Assembly (NCBI RefSeq): GCF_041435215.1
Contig: NZ_CP108394.1
Span: 4,154,001-4,218,000 of the forward strand
DNA length: 64,000 nt
Direction: 5' to 3'
Origin: Streptomyces sp. NBC_01314
Lineage (GTDB): Bacteria > Actinomycetota > Actinomycetes > Streptomycetales > Streptomycetaceae
The position numbers and the translations under genes are program-made. Of this stretch, positions 55,274-64,000 are shown piece by piece (position 1 is the first letter of the stretch; every line of letters starts with the position of its first letter). Below the pieces are notes generated by a model. The model was not told where the DNA came from and did no database searches. It saw only the letters and a program-made list of their open reading frames with translations.

Positions 55274-57766
55274 CCCCTTCCCGCAAGCCAGACCATCCCT
55301 GTTCCGGTCCAGCTTCAGCGGGTCGTCGTTGCCGTTGATCTTCAGGCGGCCGTAGTCGTTCTCCTTGAGCCACTCGCAGCGGGACGCCGTCGTCTTCTTG
55401 GCCTCCGCCGGGAAGGCCGTCGGGACGCAGACGTTGGCCGTGCCGTAGTGGCGGTCGCAGCCGGAGATCGTGGGGCTTACCTTCTTGGACTTGCTCTTCT
55501 TTCCCGGGCCGGTGGTCTTGCCCTTCGGGGCGTCCGCGAAGTCGTGGACGTGGGCCGAGGGGGCGTCGCCGGAGGCCTGCGCCAAGGCCGACGGGCCCTG
55601 GAGGTGGACCCATTCCGCGACCGACGGGACGCCGTTGGCGTCGACCGCGAAGAGCATGTACCAGCCGGGCGGGGCCAGGTTGGGGTTGCTCGTCACGTTC
55701 AGGTCGATGTTGTTGCCGTCGACCGAGAGCGGCAGATCCACGAAGCGCTGGTTCGGGTCGGAGGAGTGGGTCACCGCCGCGGGGCGGATCAGTTCCGCCT
55801 TCGCGATGGGGCGGTCCACCGTGATGCGCTGCGTGTCACCGTAGACCCACTCCTTGTCGATCACCGAGGTGATCTTCGGGCGGGCGCCCTTCAGGAGGTA
55901 CGGCGGGGTGTAGATCGACACGTCGTGGTTCCACGTGCCGTTGCCCGGGTTGTCGCCCGTGGTCATGACGCGGCCGTCGGGGAGGAGGAAGGCGGAGGAG
56001 TGGTAGCCGCGCTCCTCGGGATCCGTCGCCACCGGGTCGAACGTGTTGGTCGCCGGGTCGTAGAGCGACGTCTCGAACACCGGGTCGGCGCGGTTGTGCA
56101 GGGCGCCGCCCGTCTCCAGGACCTTGCCGTCGGGGAGGAGAACCGCCGAGACGTACATCTTGCCCTGGTTGCCCGTCTGGGCGACCTTCCCGTTGCCGAG
56201 GTTCACCGTGCCCTGCGGGATCGGCGGGCCGGCGACGTACGCCGGGTTCGCGGCCTTCAGGTCGATGACGTCGGTGAGACGGTTCGCGTCGGGGTTGGAC
56301 TCGATGTTGCCGCCGCCGAGTGTCAGGACCTTCTGGTCCTGGGCCGGGGGCAGCAGCACGCTCGCGGACTGGTCGCGTTGGTCCTTGTTCTGCAGGCCGG
56401 GGATGGACGTGATCGTGTTGGCGCCGTAGTCGTAGATCGCCGAACCCGTGCCCGGGATGTTGTTGCCGAAGACATGGCTGCCGGAGTAGAAGAGGCGGCC
56501 GTCCTGCATGAGGATCATCGACGGGTACAGGCCCCAGTACGACCAGGTCTGGTTGACCTTCCAGAGTTCGAGCCACTTCTGCTCGGCGTCCGACCACAGC
56601 TCGGCCGTCACCGAACCGGTGGAGTCCTCGCGCAGACCGCCGAACGAGATGACGTCACCGTTGCCGAGGATCGTCGCCGACGGATACCAGTGGCCGTCGT
56701 TCATGTCGTTGGTCTTGCTGTAGGTCTCGGTGACCGGGTCGAAGATGTACGAGTCCTTGTAGCCCTCGTAGCCGTGTCCGCCCGCCACCGGGTACGCCTT
56801 GTTGCCGCTCATGACGAGGACACGGCCGTCGTCCAGCTGCACGTGGCCCGCGCAGAACATGTCGTCGGGCGTGGGGATCTGCTTGTACGTGCCCTTCACC
56901 GGGTCGTAGACCGCGCTGGTGAAGGTGCCCGCCTCGAACATCTGCTCACTGTTGCCGGAGCCGGCGATCAGCAGCACCTTGCCGTTGTTGAGGACGACGG
57001 AGTGCATGGAGCGGACGGGGTTCTCGGTGGGCAGCACGTCCCAGCGGCCGTTCTGGCACTGCTCCGGTGTGCCCGTGCACTCCGGCTCGGGGACGGGGTC
57101 GGCGACCTGGTCCATGGTGTAGTCGTCGGTGGTGACGGAGCCGGTGCCGTAGACGGAGACGCCCCAGGTGATCCGGTCGGTGCCCGCCGGGATCTCGGGG
57201 GTGCGGACCGTCGCCTCGGTCCAGCTCCCGGCCATGTCCAGCGTCTTGAGGTCGGTCCAGTACTGCCAGCCGGCCGTGGTGTCGTGCCGGAACAGGGTGA
57301 CGGACGTGTCCGGGGTCGTCGACCTGTACCAGAGGGCCAGGTCGTACTGCTTGCCCACCGTGACGGAGGGCGCGCAGGCCGCCGACTCGGTGATCAGGGC
57401 CTTGCGGTCGCCGGAGACCCTGCGGGTCAGCTCGACCTTCATGGCCTTGGTGCCGGAGTGGGCGCCCGCCACGGTGGTGAAGGTGAAGTCGTTGTCGCCC
57501 CAGCCGGACTTCTCCCAGCAGTACGGCATGCCGTCACTGCCGGCCGTCTCGAAGCCGGGGTTCTGGATGAGGTTGGCGGCGGACGCGGGCTGGGGTGAGA
57601 ACAGCAGGAGGCCGGCGGCGAGCGCTCCGGTCGCCAGCAGGGCTGTTCTTCGTCTGGGTCTGGGCCTGGGCATGGGTCTGATGCGGATCTTCAAGCTGCT
57701 CTTCAAGCGGCTTTGCAATCTGCTCTTCAAGCTGCTCTTCAAGCTGCTCTTGAGGTGGCTCTTCAC
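55256..57766 (-). CDS. Secreted galactose-oxidase-like radical copper oxidase, multi-domain
   Basis: The ~836-residue protein has an unusual basic repeat (KSSLKS type, residues ~1-25) before a signal peptide (RRRTALLATGALAAGLLLFSPQPASA, in parts). A carbohydrate-binding-like jelly roll (NLIQNPGFETAG, ~45-190) and kelch repeats follow. Copper-radical residues are visible: Cys in DMFCAGHVQ, Tyr in GHWYPSA, Tyr-His in RGYHSSAF and His in THSSDPNQRF. Next come a DUF1929 domain and a C-terminal Excalibur-like motif (DRNRDGLAC). It resembles GlxA-type oxidases paired with CslA, but is longer. GTG at 57766 overlaps the upstream stop (GTGA), with GGAGA upstream. Confidence 0.9.
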   Translation of the reverse strand: MKSHLKSSLKSSLKSRLQSRLKSSLKIRIRPMPRPRPRRRTALLATGALAAGLLLFSPQPASAANLIQNPGFETAGSDGMPYCWEKSGWGDNDFTFTTVAGAHSGTKAMKVELTRRVSGDRKALITESAACAPSVTVGKQYDLALWYRSTTPDTSVTLFRHDTTAGWQYWTDLKTLDMAGSWTEATVRTPEIPAGTDRITWGVSVYGTGSVTTDDYTMDQVADPVPEPECTGTPEQCQNGRWDVLPTENPVRSMHSVVLNNGKVLLIAGSGNSEQMFEAGTFTSAVYDPVKGTYKQIPTPDDMFCAGHVQLDDGRVLVMSGNKAYPVAGGHGYEGYKDSYIFDPVTETYSKTNDMNDGHWYPSATILGNGDVISFGGLREDSTGSVTAELWSDAEQKWLELWKVNQTWSYWGLYPSMILMQDGRLFYSGSHVFGNNIPGTGSAIYDYGANTITSIPGLQNKDQRDQSASVLLPPAQDQKVLTLGGGNIESNPDANRLTDVIDLKAANPAYVAGPPIPQGTVNLGNGKVAQTGNQGKMYVSAVLLPDGKVLETGGALHNRADPVFETSLYDPATNTFDPVATDPEERGYHSSAFLLPDGRVMTTGDNPGNGTWNHDVSIYTPPYLLKGARPKITSVIDKEWVYGDTQRITVDRPIAKAELIRPAAVTHSSDPNQRFVDLPLSVDGNNIDLNVTSNPNLAPPGWYMLFAVDANGVPSVAEWVHLQGPSALAQASGDAPSAHVHDFADAPKGKTTGPGKKSKSKKVSPTISGCDRHYGTANVCVPTAFPAEAKKTTASRCEWLKENDYGRLKINGNDDPLKLDRNRDGLACGKGDVKRG

Positions 57767-57767
57767 A
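57687..57767. repeat. 12 bp tandem repeat at the 5' end of the oxidase gene
   Basis: Units based on CTGCTCTTCAAG lie at 57696, 57708 (diverged), 57720, 57732, 57744 and 57756, with a partial unit at 57687. On the minus strand they encode Leu-Lys-Ser-Ser repeats at the very start of the protein and reach the start codon. Confidence 0.85.
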
Positions 57768-59115
57768 CGGCTCTCCTTGCCGGCTCGACCTGCTCCTGCT
57801 CGCCGTGCTCCCCACGGCGAGACGTCTTTCGCGGCAGATAGACCAGCGCCTCGGTCCCCACGAAGCGCAGTACGAACGTCGTCACCAGGGCGAGCGCGGT
57901 CGCGGACAGCGCCCCCATCCCGAACCTGCCGATGAACAGGGCGATGAGCGGGATGCGCAACACCAGGTCGGCGTTGGCGAGCAACGCGAACCGCCCGATG
58001 CGGTCCCATCCCTTGCGGTGCCTGCGCCGCTCGCGGAAGCACAGGTGCTCGATGAGGAAGAAGTTCCAGACCACCCCGAGCTGGTTGGCGAGGATCTCGG
58101 CGGGGACGTAGTGCATGCCGGCCGAGGTGAGCGCGTACAGGCCCGCGAGGTTCGGCAGGAAGCCGGTGACGCCGATCAGGCCGAAGACCGTCATGCGGGC
58201 CAGCGGTGAGGCGGTGCGCAGCCCGACGAGGTGGCGCAGGAACCTGAAGCCCTCCTGCGCGGTGGACTTGGACTCGCCGGCGTACCGGTCCTGGAACACG
58301 AACGGCACCTCCGTGACCTGGCGCGGGCGGCTGCGCACGGCGAGTTCGAGGAGGATCTTGTAGCCGAGCGGCTGGAGGATCTCGGCGGTGACCACGCTGC
58401 GGCGGATCGCGAAGAAGCCGCTCATCGGGTCGCTGATGCCATGCAGTCGGCGCGGGAAGAGGGACTTGGTGAGCCAGGTCGCCCCGCGTGAGACGGCCAC
58501 ACGGTAGCTGCCCGCGAGCCCGGCCCGGCTGCCGCCCTTGATGTAGCGGGAGGCGACCACCAGACCCGCTGACGACCGCTCCCCGGTCGCCACCAGCTCC
58601 GGTACCAGCGAGGGCGGATGCTGCAGGTCTCCGTCCATGACGACGATCCAGTCGGACGTTGCCGCCTTGATGCCCTCGACGACCGCGCCGCCGAGTCCGC
58701 CGACCGGTTTGTCGCGGTGCAGCACGGTCACCGGGAACGGGCAGTCCCGCGCGGCCTCGTTGATCACCTCGGGGGTGTCGTCGGTGGAGTCGTCCACGAA
58801 GACGACCTCGCAGGGCAGCCGCCCGGGCACCGTCAGCGTGATCTGGTGCAGCAACTCCCGTACGTTCGCGGACTCGTTGAAGGTGGGTACGACGATGGTG
58901 ACGGCCCCGGGCTCGGGAACCGTGTTCGCGGGCTCGGTTCGCCCGAGGGGCGCGAGGGCCGGTGGCGGGAGGGCGATCGTGCTCGGCCCGTCGGGCCTCC
59001 GCGCGTTCGCCCTCTCGCCTCCGGCGCGCCCCTTCCGCTCACTCGCCGTGGCACCGTGCACGGCTGGGTCGCCCAGCTCTTCGGGGGCGGTGGACTCATG
59101 CCTTCCGCTGTTCAT
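57763..59115 (-). CDS. Polyprenyl-phosphate glycosyltransferase (GT2) with C-terminal GtrA domain
   Basis: After ~70 disordered residues, the GT2 domain (about 73-300) has VTIVVPTFNESANVRELL, VVFVDDSTDDTPE, WIVVMDGDLQHPPSLVP (DxD) and GISDPMSGFFAIRRS, typical of dolichyl-phosphate mannose/glucose synthases. The GtrA part (about 305-430) has four helices: FGLIGVTGFLPNLAGLYAL, NQLGVVWNFFLIEHLCF and later segments. It would charge and flip a sugar-lipid donor for the ArnT-like enzyme encoded upstream. It overlaps both neighbours by 4 bp (ATGA, GTGA). Confidence 0.92.
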   Translation of the reverse strand: MNSGRHESTAPEELGDPAVHGATASERKGRAGGERANARRPDGPSTIALPPPALAPLGRTEPANTVPEPGAVTIVVPTFNESANVRELLHQITLTVPGRLPCEVVFVDDSTDDTPEVINEAARDCPFPVTVLHRDKPVGGLGGAVVEGIKAATSDWIVVMDGDLQHPPSLVPELVATGERSSAGLVVASRYIKGGSRAGLAGSYRVAVSRGATWLTKSLFPRRLHGISDPMSGFFAIRRSVVTAEILQPLGYKILLELAVRSRPRQVTEVPFVFQDRYAGESKSTAQEGFRFLRHLVGLRTASPLARMTVFGLIGVTGFLPNLAGLYALTSAGMHYVPAEILANQLGVVWNFFLIEHLCFRERRRHRKGWDRIGRFALLANADLVLRIPLIALFIGRFGMGALSATALALVTTFVLRFVGTEALVYLPRKTSRRGEHGEQEQVEPARRAV

Positions 59116-60854
59116 CGGTCGCCTCCAGCGGCCTCGGTATCGCGGATTCGGTCGTCGTCGCCGGCCGCCTCGGTCTCGCGCGCTCGTTCGTGGCCGCCGG
59201 CGGCCTCGATCCTGCGGATCTCGATCCGGTCCTCGCCGGTGCCGAAGGTGGCGACCGGTGTCGAGTTCTCCATCGCGCCCTTGACGTTGGGCAGGTCGAC
59301 CGCGTCGCGCCGCACGGTCGGGGAGGCGACCACGTAGTCGAGGTCGCGCCAGCCGCGCGGCATCGTCTTCGTCACCGCCGGGTCGAGGTCGGCCTTGTAG
59401 AACCAGATGACGCCGAGGCCTGGCCTGTACCCCTCGTGGACGAGGTCGAGCCAGAGCGCGTCGTCCACGAGGACACGGGTGCCCGCGGGGTCGTCGACCT
59501 CACGGCCGAGCCACTCGGCGGCTTTCTGGTAGGGCGCGTTGGCGTTGAACGTCATCGCGGTGTGGTTGCCGTCGTACCAGCGGGGGACGACGTAGACCGC
59601 CGCGGTGGCGGCGAGGGCGACGGCGACCGTGCGGCGCGCCCAGGTCAGGGCCAGGTTCTCGGCCGTGTCGCGCCATCTGCGCAGGACGCCGTGGGCGACG
59701 CTCGCCGTGCCGCCGGCGAGGACGAGGGCGAGGAAGGGCAGGGCCTGGAGGACGTACATCGCGGGCAGATAGCCGGGGCGCAGGGCCATTCCGGCGAGGA
59801 TCGCGACGGCGAGCGCGGGTCCGGCGAGGGCTCGCGCGGTCACCGACCAGCGCCAGGTGACCAGGAGCAGCAGCGCGCCGGCGAGTCCGCCGAGGGGCAG
59901 GACGCGGTCGTAGTACAGCCAGGACTGCAGGACGTTGTACGAGCCCGTGCCCTCGGTGAGGATGAAGCCGGAGCCGGGGCGGCTCATCTGGTAGACGATG
60001 CCGTCCCACAGCGACACATGGCCGGCGCCGGGCAGCAACTCGCCCTTGAGCAGGGCGAACAGCGGGTACGAGGCGCCGATCAGGGTGCAGGCGGTGACGG
60101 CGCCGGTGATGGCGAACTTCCGGGTGTCCCGGTGGCTGTGCCGCCACATGGTGAGCAGCACGGCGGGCAGGACGAGGAACATCGTCTCCTTGGTGAGCAC
60201 GGCCGCGGCGGCGGCCAGCCCCGCGCCGAAGTGGTGCCAGAGGTGACGGCTCGGTGAGGCGGCGAGGCAGAACGCGAGCAGTGTCCACATCACCGCGATG
60301 TTGTCGAGGAAGATCTCCCGCTGGAGCACCACCGACAGCGGGGACAGTCCGAAGAGGGCCATGCCGAGGCCTGCGGCCCAGCGGGGCAGCGAGAGGCGGC
60401 GGCCGAGGACGTAGACGAGGACGGCGCTGATCGCGCTGATCCCCAGCATCACCACGCGCATCGAGCCGACGGTCATCGACTCGGGGGCGAGCTGGGCGGG
60501 GATCCAGGTCAGTACGGCGAGCTGGAGCCAGCCGAAGGGCGGGTGGTCGTACCAGTAGGTGTAGTGCGCGAGCCCTTTGCCCTCCTGCACGGCCCAGGCC
60601 TGCGCGAGATAGGTGCCCTCGTCGTCGCTGAGGGTCGGGTAGTCGGCGATGTTCCACCCCTGCACGATCATGATCGCGACGAGGAGGAGACCGCAGAGGA
60701 TCAGGTCGGAGCGCGAGTCCCGCAGCCGGTTCGGCGGAGGCGAAGTGGAAGCGGAAGCAGTCGTTCGACCGGTCGAACCGACTGTGGGCGCAGCTGTCCT
60801 CTGCGCGGGGACCTTGACTTCGGTCTTGGTCGCCGCGGGAAGTGTGGAGGTCAC
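59112..60854 (-). CDS. ArnT/PMT-like (GT39/GT83) integral-membrane glycosyltransferase
   Basis: The 580-residue protein has a hydrophilic N-terminus, then about ten to twelve helices. The first outer loop carries acidic DYPTLSDDEGTYLAQAWAVQEG, the expected catalytic region; YDHPPFGWLQLAVL and REIFLDNIAVMWTLLAF are also typical of the PMT_2/ArnT group. It uses lipid-linked sugar to glycosylate an extracytoplasmic acceptor. A soluble C-terminal domain (~100 residues) and an acidic repeat (TEAAGDDDRIRDTEAAGG) end the protein. It overlaps the neighbouring genes by 4 bp on both sides. Confidence 0.92.
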   Translation of the reverse strand: MTSTLPAATKTEVKVPAQRTAAPTVGSTGRTTASASTSPPPNRLRDSRSDLILCGLLLVAIMIVQGWNIADYPTLSDDEGTYLAQAWAVQEGKGLAHYTYWYDHPPFGWLQLAVLTWIPAQLAPESMTVGSMRVVMLGISAISAVLVYVLGRRLSLPRWAAGLGMALFGLSPLSVVLQREIFLDNIAVMWTLLAFCLAASPSRHLWHHFGAGLAAAAAVLTKETMFLVLPAVLLTMWRHSHRDTRKFAITGAVTACTLIGASYPLFALLKGELLPGAGHVSLWDGIVYQMSRPGSGFILTEGTGSYNVLQSWLYYDRVLPLGGLAGALLLLVTWRWSVTARALAGPALAVAILAGMALRPGYLPAMYVLQALPFLALVLAGGTASVAHGVLRRWRDTAENLALTWARRTVAVALAATAAVYVVPRWYDGNHTAMTFNANAPYQKAAEWLGREVDDPAGTRVLVDDALWLDLVHEGYRPGLGVIWFYKADLDPAVTKTMPRGWRDLDYVVASPTVRRDAVDLPNVKGAMENSTPVATFGTGEDRIEIRRIEAAGGHERARETEAAGDDDRIRDTEAAGGDR

Positions 60855-62113
60855 GCAGGAACGTCCTCTCGGTTCACGTTCGCGAGATGTGCGCCGACGT
60901 GACTGGTCAACTCCCAGTCGTTGCGACCGCGCTGCTCACGCCACACCGCGCGTACGGCGGCGAAGGCGAGGAGCACCTGGTAGAAGGGGCCGCCCACGAC
61001 CAGCTTGACGTAGTGGGCGAACCGGATACGGAGGCCGTACTGCTTGCCGAAGTCGTGCAGTCCGACCACCTCGAACACGAAGGTGACGAGGGCGGTGACG
61101 GCCGGCAGGAAGGTGATGAAGGCGACGCCGACGGGGACGTCGAGGAAGAGCGCGACGGCCACGTTGAGCGGGATGACCACCCCGGAGAAGGCCTGGAGAT
61201 ACGGCGTCATCAGCGTGTAGCGGGCCAGCAACCGCTGCCGGAAGCCCGGCAGTTGCTTCCAGTCCTTCTTCCGGTAGACCTGGAGGAAGCCCTGGTTCCA
61301 GCGGGTGCGCTGCTTCATCAGCGACATCAGGCTGCCGGGGGTCTCCTCCCGGGTCACCATGTCCGAGTCGTAGGCGACGACGACCTTCTTGCCGACGCTG
61401 GACAGCCGTACACCCAGGTCACAGTCCTCGGCGAGGCAGTTGGGGTCCCAGCCGTCGGCTTCCCGCAGGACATGGGTCCGTACGAAGACGGTGTTGCCGC
61501 CGAGCGGGATGAACCCTTTCTGCGCGTGCAGATGCAGCCGGGACCGGAACCAGAAGAAGTACTCCAGGCAGTTGCGCAGGCTGTACCAGCTGGAGTGGAA
61601 GTTGATGAGCTGCACCCCGCCCTGCACGACGTCCGCGCCCGTCGTACGGAAGGCGTGGTCGACGTGGGACAGCAGTTCGGGATGGACCTGGTCCTCGGCG
61701 TCGAAGACTCCGACGACATCGCCGCGGCAGTGCGGCAGCGCGGTGTTCATGGCCTTCGGCTTGTTCTTCTTCTCGTGGTGGTCGACCACCACGCGGACCC
61801 GCGGGTCGCGTTCCTCGGCCGTCCGGGCCACCGCGGTGGTCTCCGGGTCGTCGTGCCCGACGATCACGATGATCTCGAAGTCGTCGTGGCTGGATTCGAG
61901 CAGTCGTTGGATGGTGTGGTCCAGCACGGCCTGTTCATGGCGTGCGGGCAACAGCAGTGAGAACGAGACATGTTCGTCGCCGTCCGGTCTGCTGAACCGG
62001 GTGGAGGCGAGCACTTCGGGCGTGCGCCACGCGTGCATCTGCCACCACAGGGTGAAAGCCGCCATCCAGAACAGGGCAAGCGAAACGACAGCTATGAGGA
62101 CAGACGTCAGCAA
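60851..62113 (-). CDS. Cellulose-synthase-like GT2 glycosyltransferase
   Basis: The 420-residue membrane protein has an N-terminal helix and a GT2 domain with FSLLLPARHEQAVLDHTI, DAEDQVHPELL, the acceptor acidic motif in CLAEDCDLGVRLSSVG and QxxRW as MKQRTRWNQGFLQVY, so it should be a processive beta-glycan synthase. Three or four C-terminal helices follow (VIPLNVAVALFLDVPVGVAF). It is the first gene of the four-gene operon and would make the backbone that the secreted copper oxidase modifies, as in the cslA-glxA pair known in Streptomyces. A TTG start with GGGGAT upstream is used. Confidence 0.92.
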   Translation of the reverse strand: MLTSVLIAVVSLALFWMAAFTLWWQMHAWRTPEVLASTRFSRPDGDEHVSFSLLLPARHEQAVLDHTIQRLLESSHDDFEIIVIVGHDDPETTAVARTAEERDPRVRVVVDHHEKKNKPKAMNTALPHCRGDVVGVFDAEDQVHPELLSHVDHAFRTTGADVVQGGVQLINFHSSWYSLRNCLEYFFWFRSRLHLHAQKGFIPLGGNTVFVRTHVLREADGWDPNCLAEDCDLGVRLSSVGKKVVVAYDSDMVTREETPGSLMSLMKQRTRWNQGFLQVYRKKDWKQLPGFRQRLLARYTLMTPYLQAFSGVVIPLNVAVALFLDVPVGVAFITFLPAVTALVTFVFEVVGLHDFGKQYGLRIRFAHYVKLVVGGPFYQVLLAFAAVRAVWREQRGRNDWELTSHVGAHLANVNREDVPA

Positions 62114-62324
62114 ATTAGATCCCCCCGGACCAATACCCCCTGGCGCGACGGGGATCGCTCCCGTCGCGTCACTGTGAGGAGACTAGGGGGAAACTGTGAA
62201 CCCTGGGGACCCTTCCGATAAAAACCGTGTTTCCGTTCGAGGGAACATGTAGTCGGAAGTGTCCGCACACCGGCCCGTATCCAGCGAGTTGTTCGATCTT
62301 GCCCCGGTCCCTGACCGGCGAGTT

Positions 62325-64000
<1,676 letters not shown>

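Noticed and set aside
55112..57598. An 828-codon open frame on the plus strand
   Set aside because: It is antisense to the galactose-oxidase-like gene, whose copper ligands and signal peptide are clear; the antisense product is low-complexity Val/Arg/Asp/Gly.

Overview
The window is typical Streptomyces chromosome. GC is very high with strong third-position GC bias, GTG starts are common, and neighbouring genes often overlap by 4 bp (ATGA or GTGA). Several interspersed hairpin repeats look like those I remember as common in Streptomyces genomes. There is no rRNA, no complete tRNA and no CRISPR array. Species cannot be fixed from sequence alone.

1-11.3 kb, minus strand: a Tad/Flp-type pilus locus. 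In transcription order it has a zinc-ribbon protein of unknown function, an RcpC/CpaB-like SAF protein, a small basic ORF, a CpaE-type ATPase fused to a TadE-like pseudopilin, a second TadE-like protein, the CpaF/TadA ATPase, TadB, TadC, a histidine kinase and LuxR-type response regulator, a small Flp-like pilin, a TadG-like protein and a lipoprotein cut by the window edge. 11.7-18.8 kb: two sigma-factor/membrane-protein pairs, separated by two small genes and an IS607-family element (serine recombinase plus TnpB, with a candidate omega-RNA). 18.8-23.5 kb: an atypical Nramp-like transporter, an anti-sigma-type ATPase, a secreted M14 carboxypeptidase and an acidic-repeat protein.

23.6-29.3 kb: a D-amino-acid catabolic cluster. 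RidA, an IclR regulator and a PfkB kinase are divergent from a D-serine-deaminase-like enzyme and a D-aminoacylase, with a palindromic operator candidate between the two arms. 29.3-33.5 kb: a secreted serine protease, a membrane protein, an AlaA-like aminotransferase and a small conserved protein. 33.8-44.2 kb: a phosphosignalling island. One arm is solute-binding protein, TelA, solute-binding/VWA lipoprotein and a membrane protein. The convergent arm is PknB-like kinase, YbjN-like protein, secreted membrane protein, TerY-like VWA, PP2C phosphatase and an atypical membrane-anchored kinase. It resembles the TerY-P/TelA stress networks and carries short tandem-repeat arrays in its leader regions.

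44.6-50.7 kb: GTP-dependent PEP carboxykinase with a clear terminator, a hemolysin-III/TrhA membrane protein, an MFS exporter with its TetR regulator, and a Mut7-C RNase-like protein. 50.8-55.2 kb: a patchy, partly decayed stretch with truncated genes, small orphan genes, the 3' half of a tRNA-Ser-like sequence (probable integration scar) and a VOC-family gene bracketed by a ~100 bp direct repeat. 55.3-62.1 kb: a tightly coupled four-gene exopolysaccharide-type operon (cellulose-synthase-like GT2, ArnT/PMT-like GT, dolichyl-phosphate-mannose-synthase-like GT2 with a GtrA domain, secreted galactose-oxidase-like copper enzyme). 62.3-64 kb: the C-terminal part of a YyaL-like thioredoxin-domain protein that runs off the window.

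The most unusual signal is a ~110 bp inverted-repeat sequence present inside two unrelated genes (the second tadE-like gene and the PfkB kinase gene). It is read in different frames yet keeps both genes open, which is the signature of a protein-coding palindromic insertion element.
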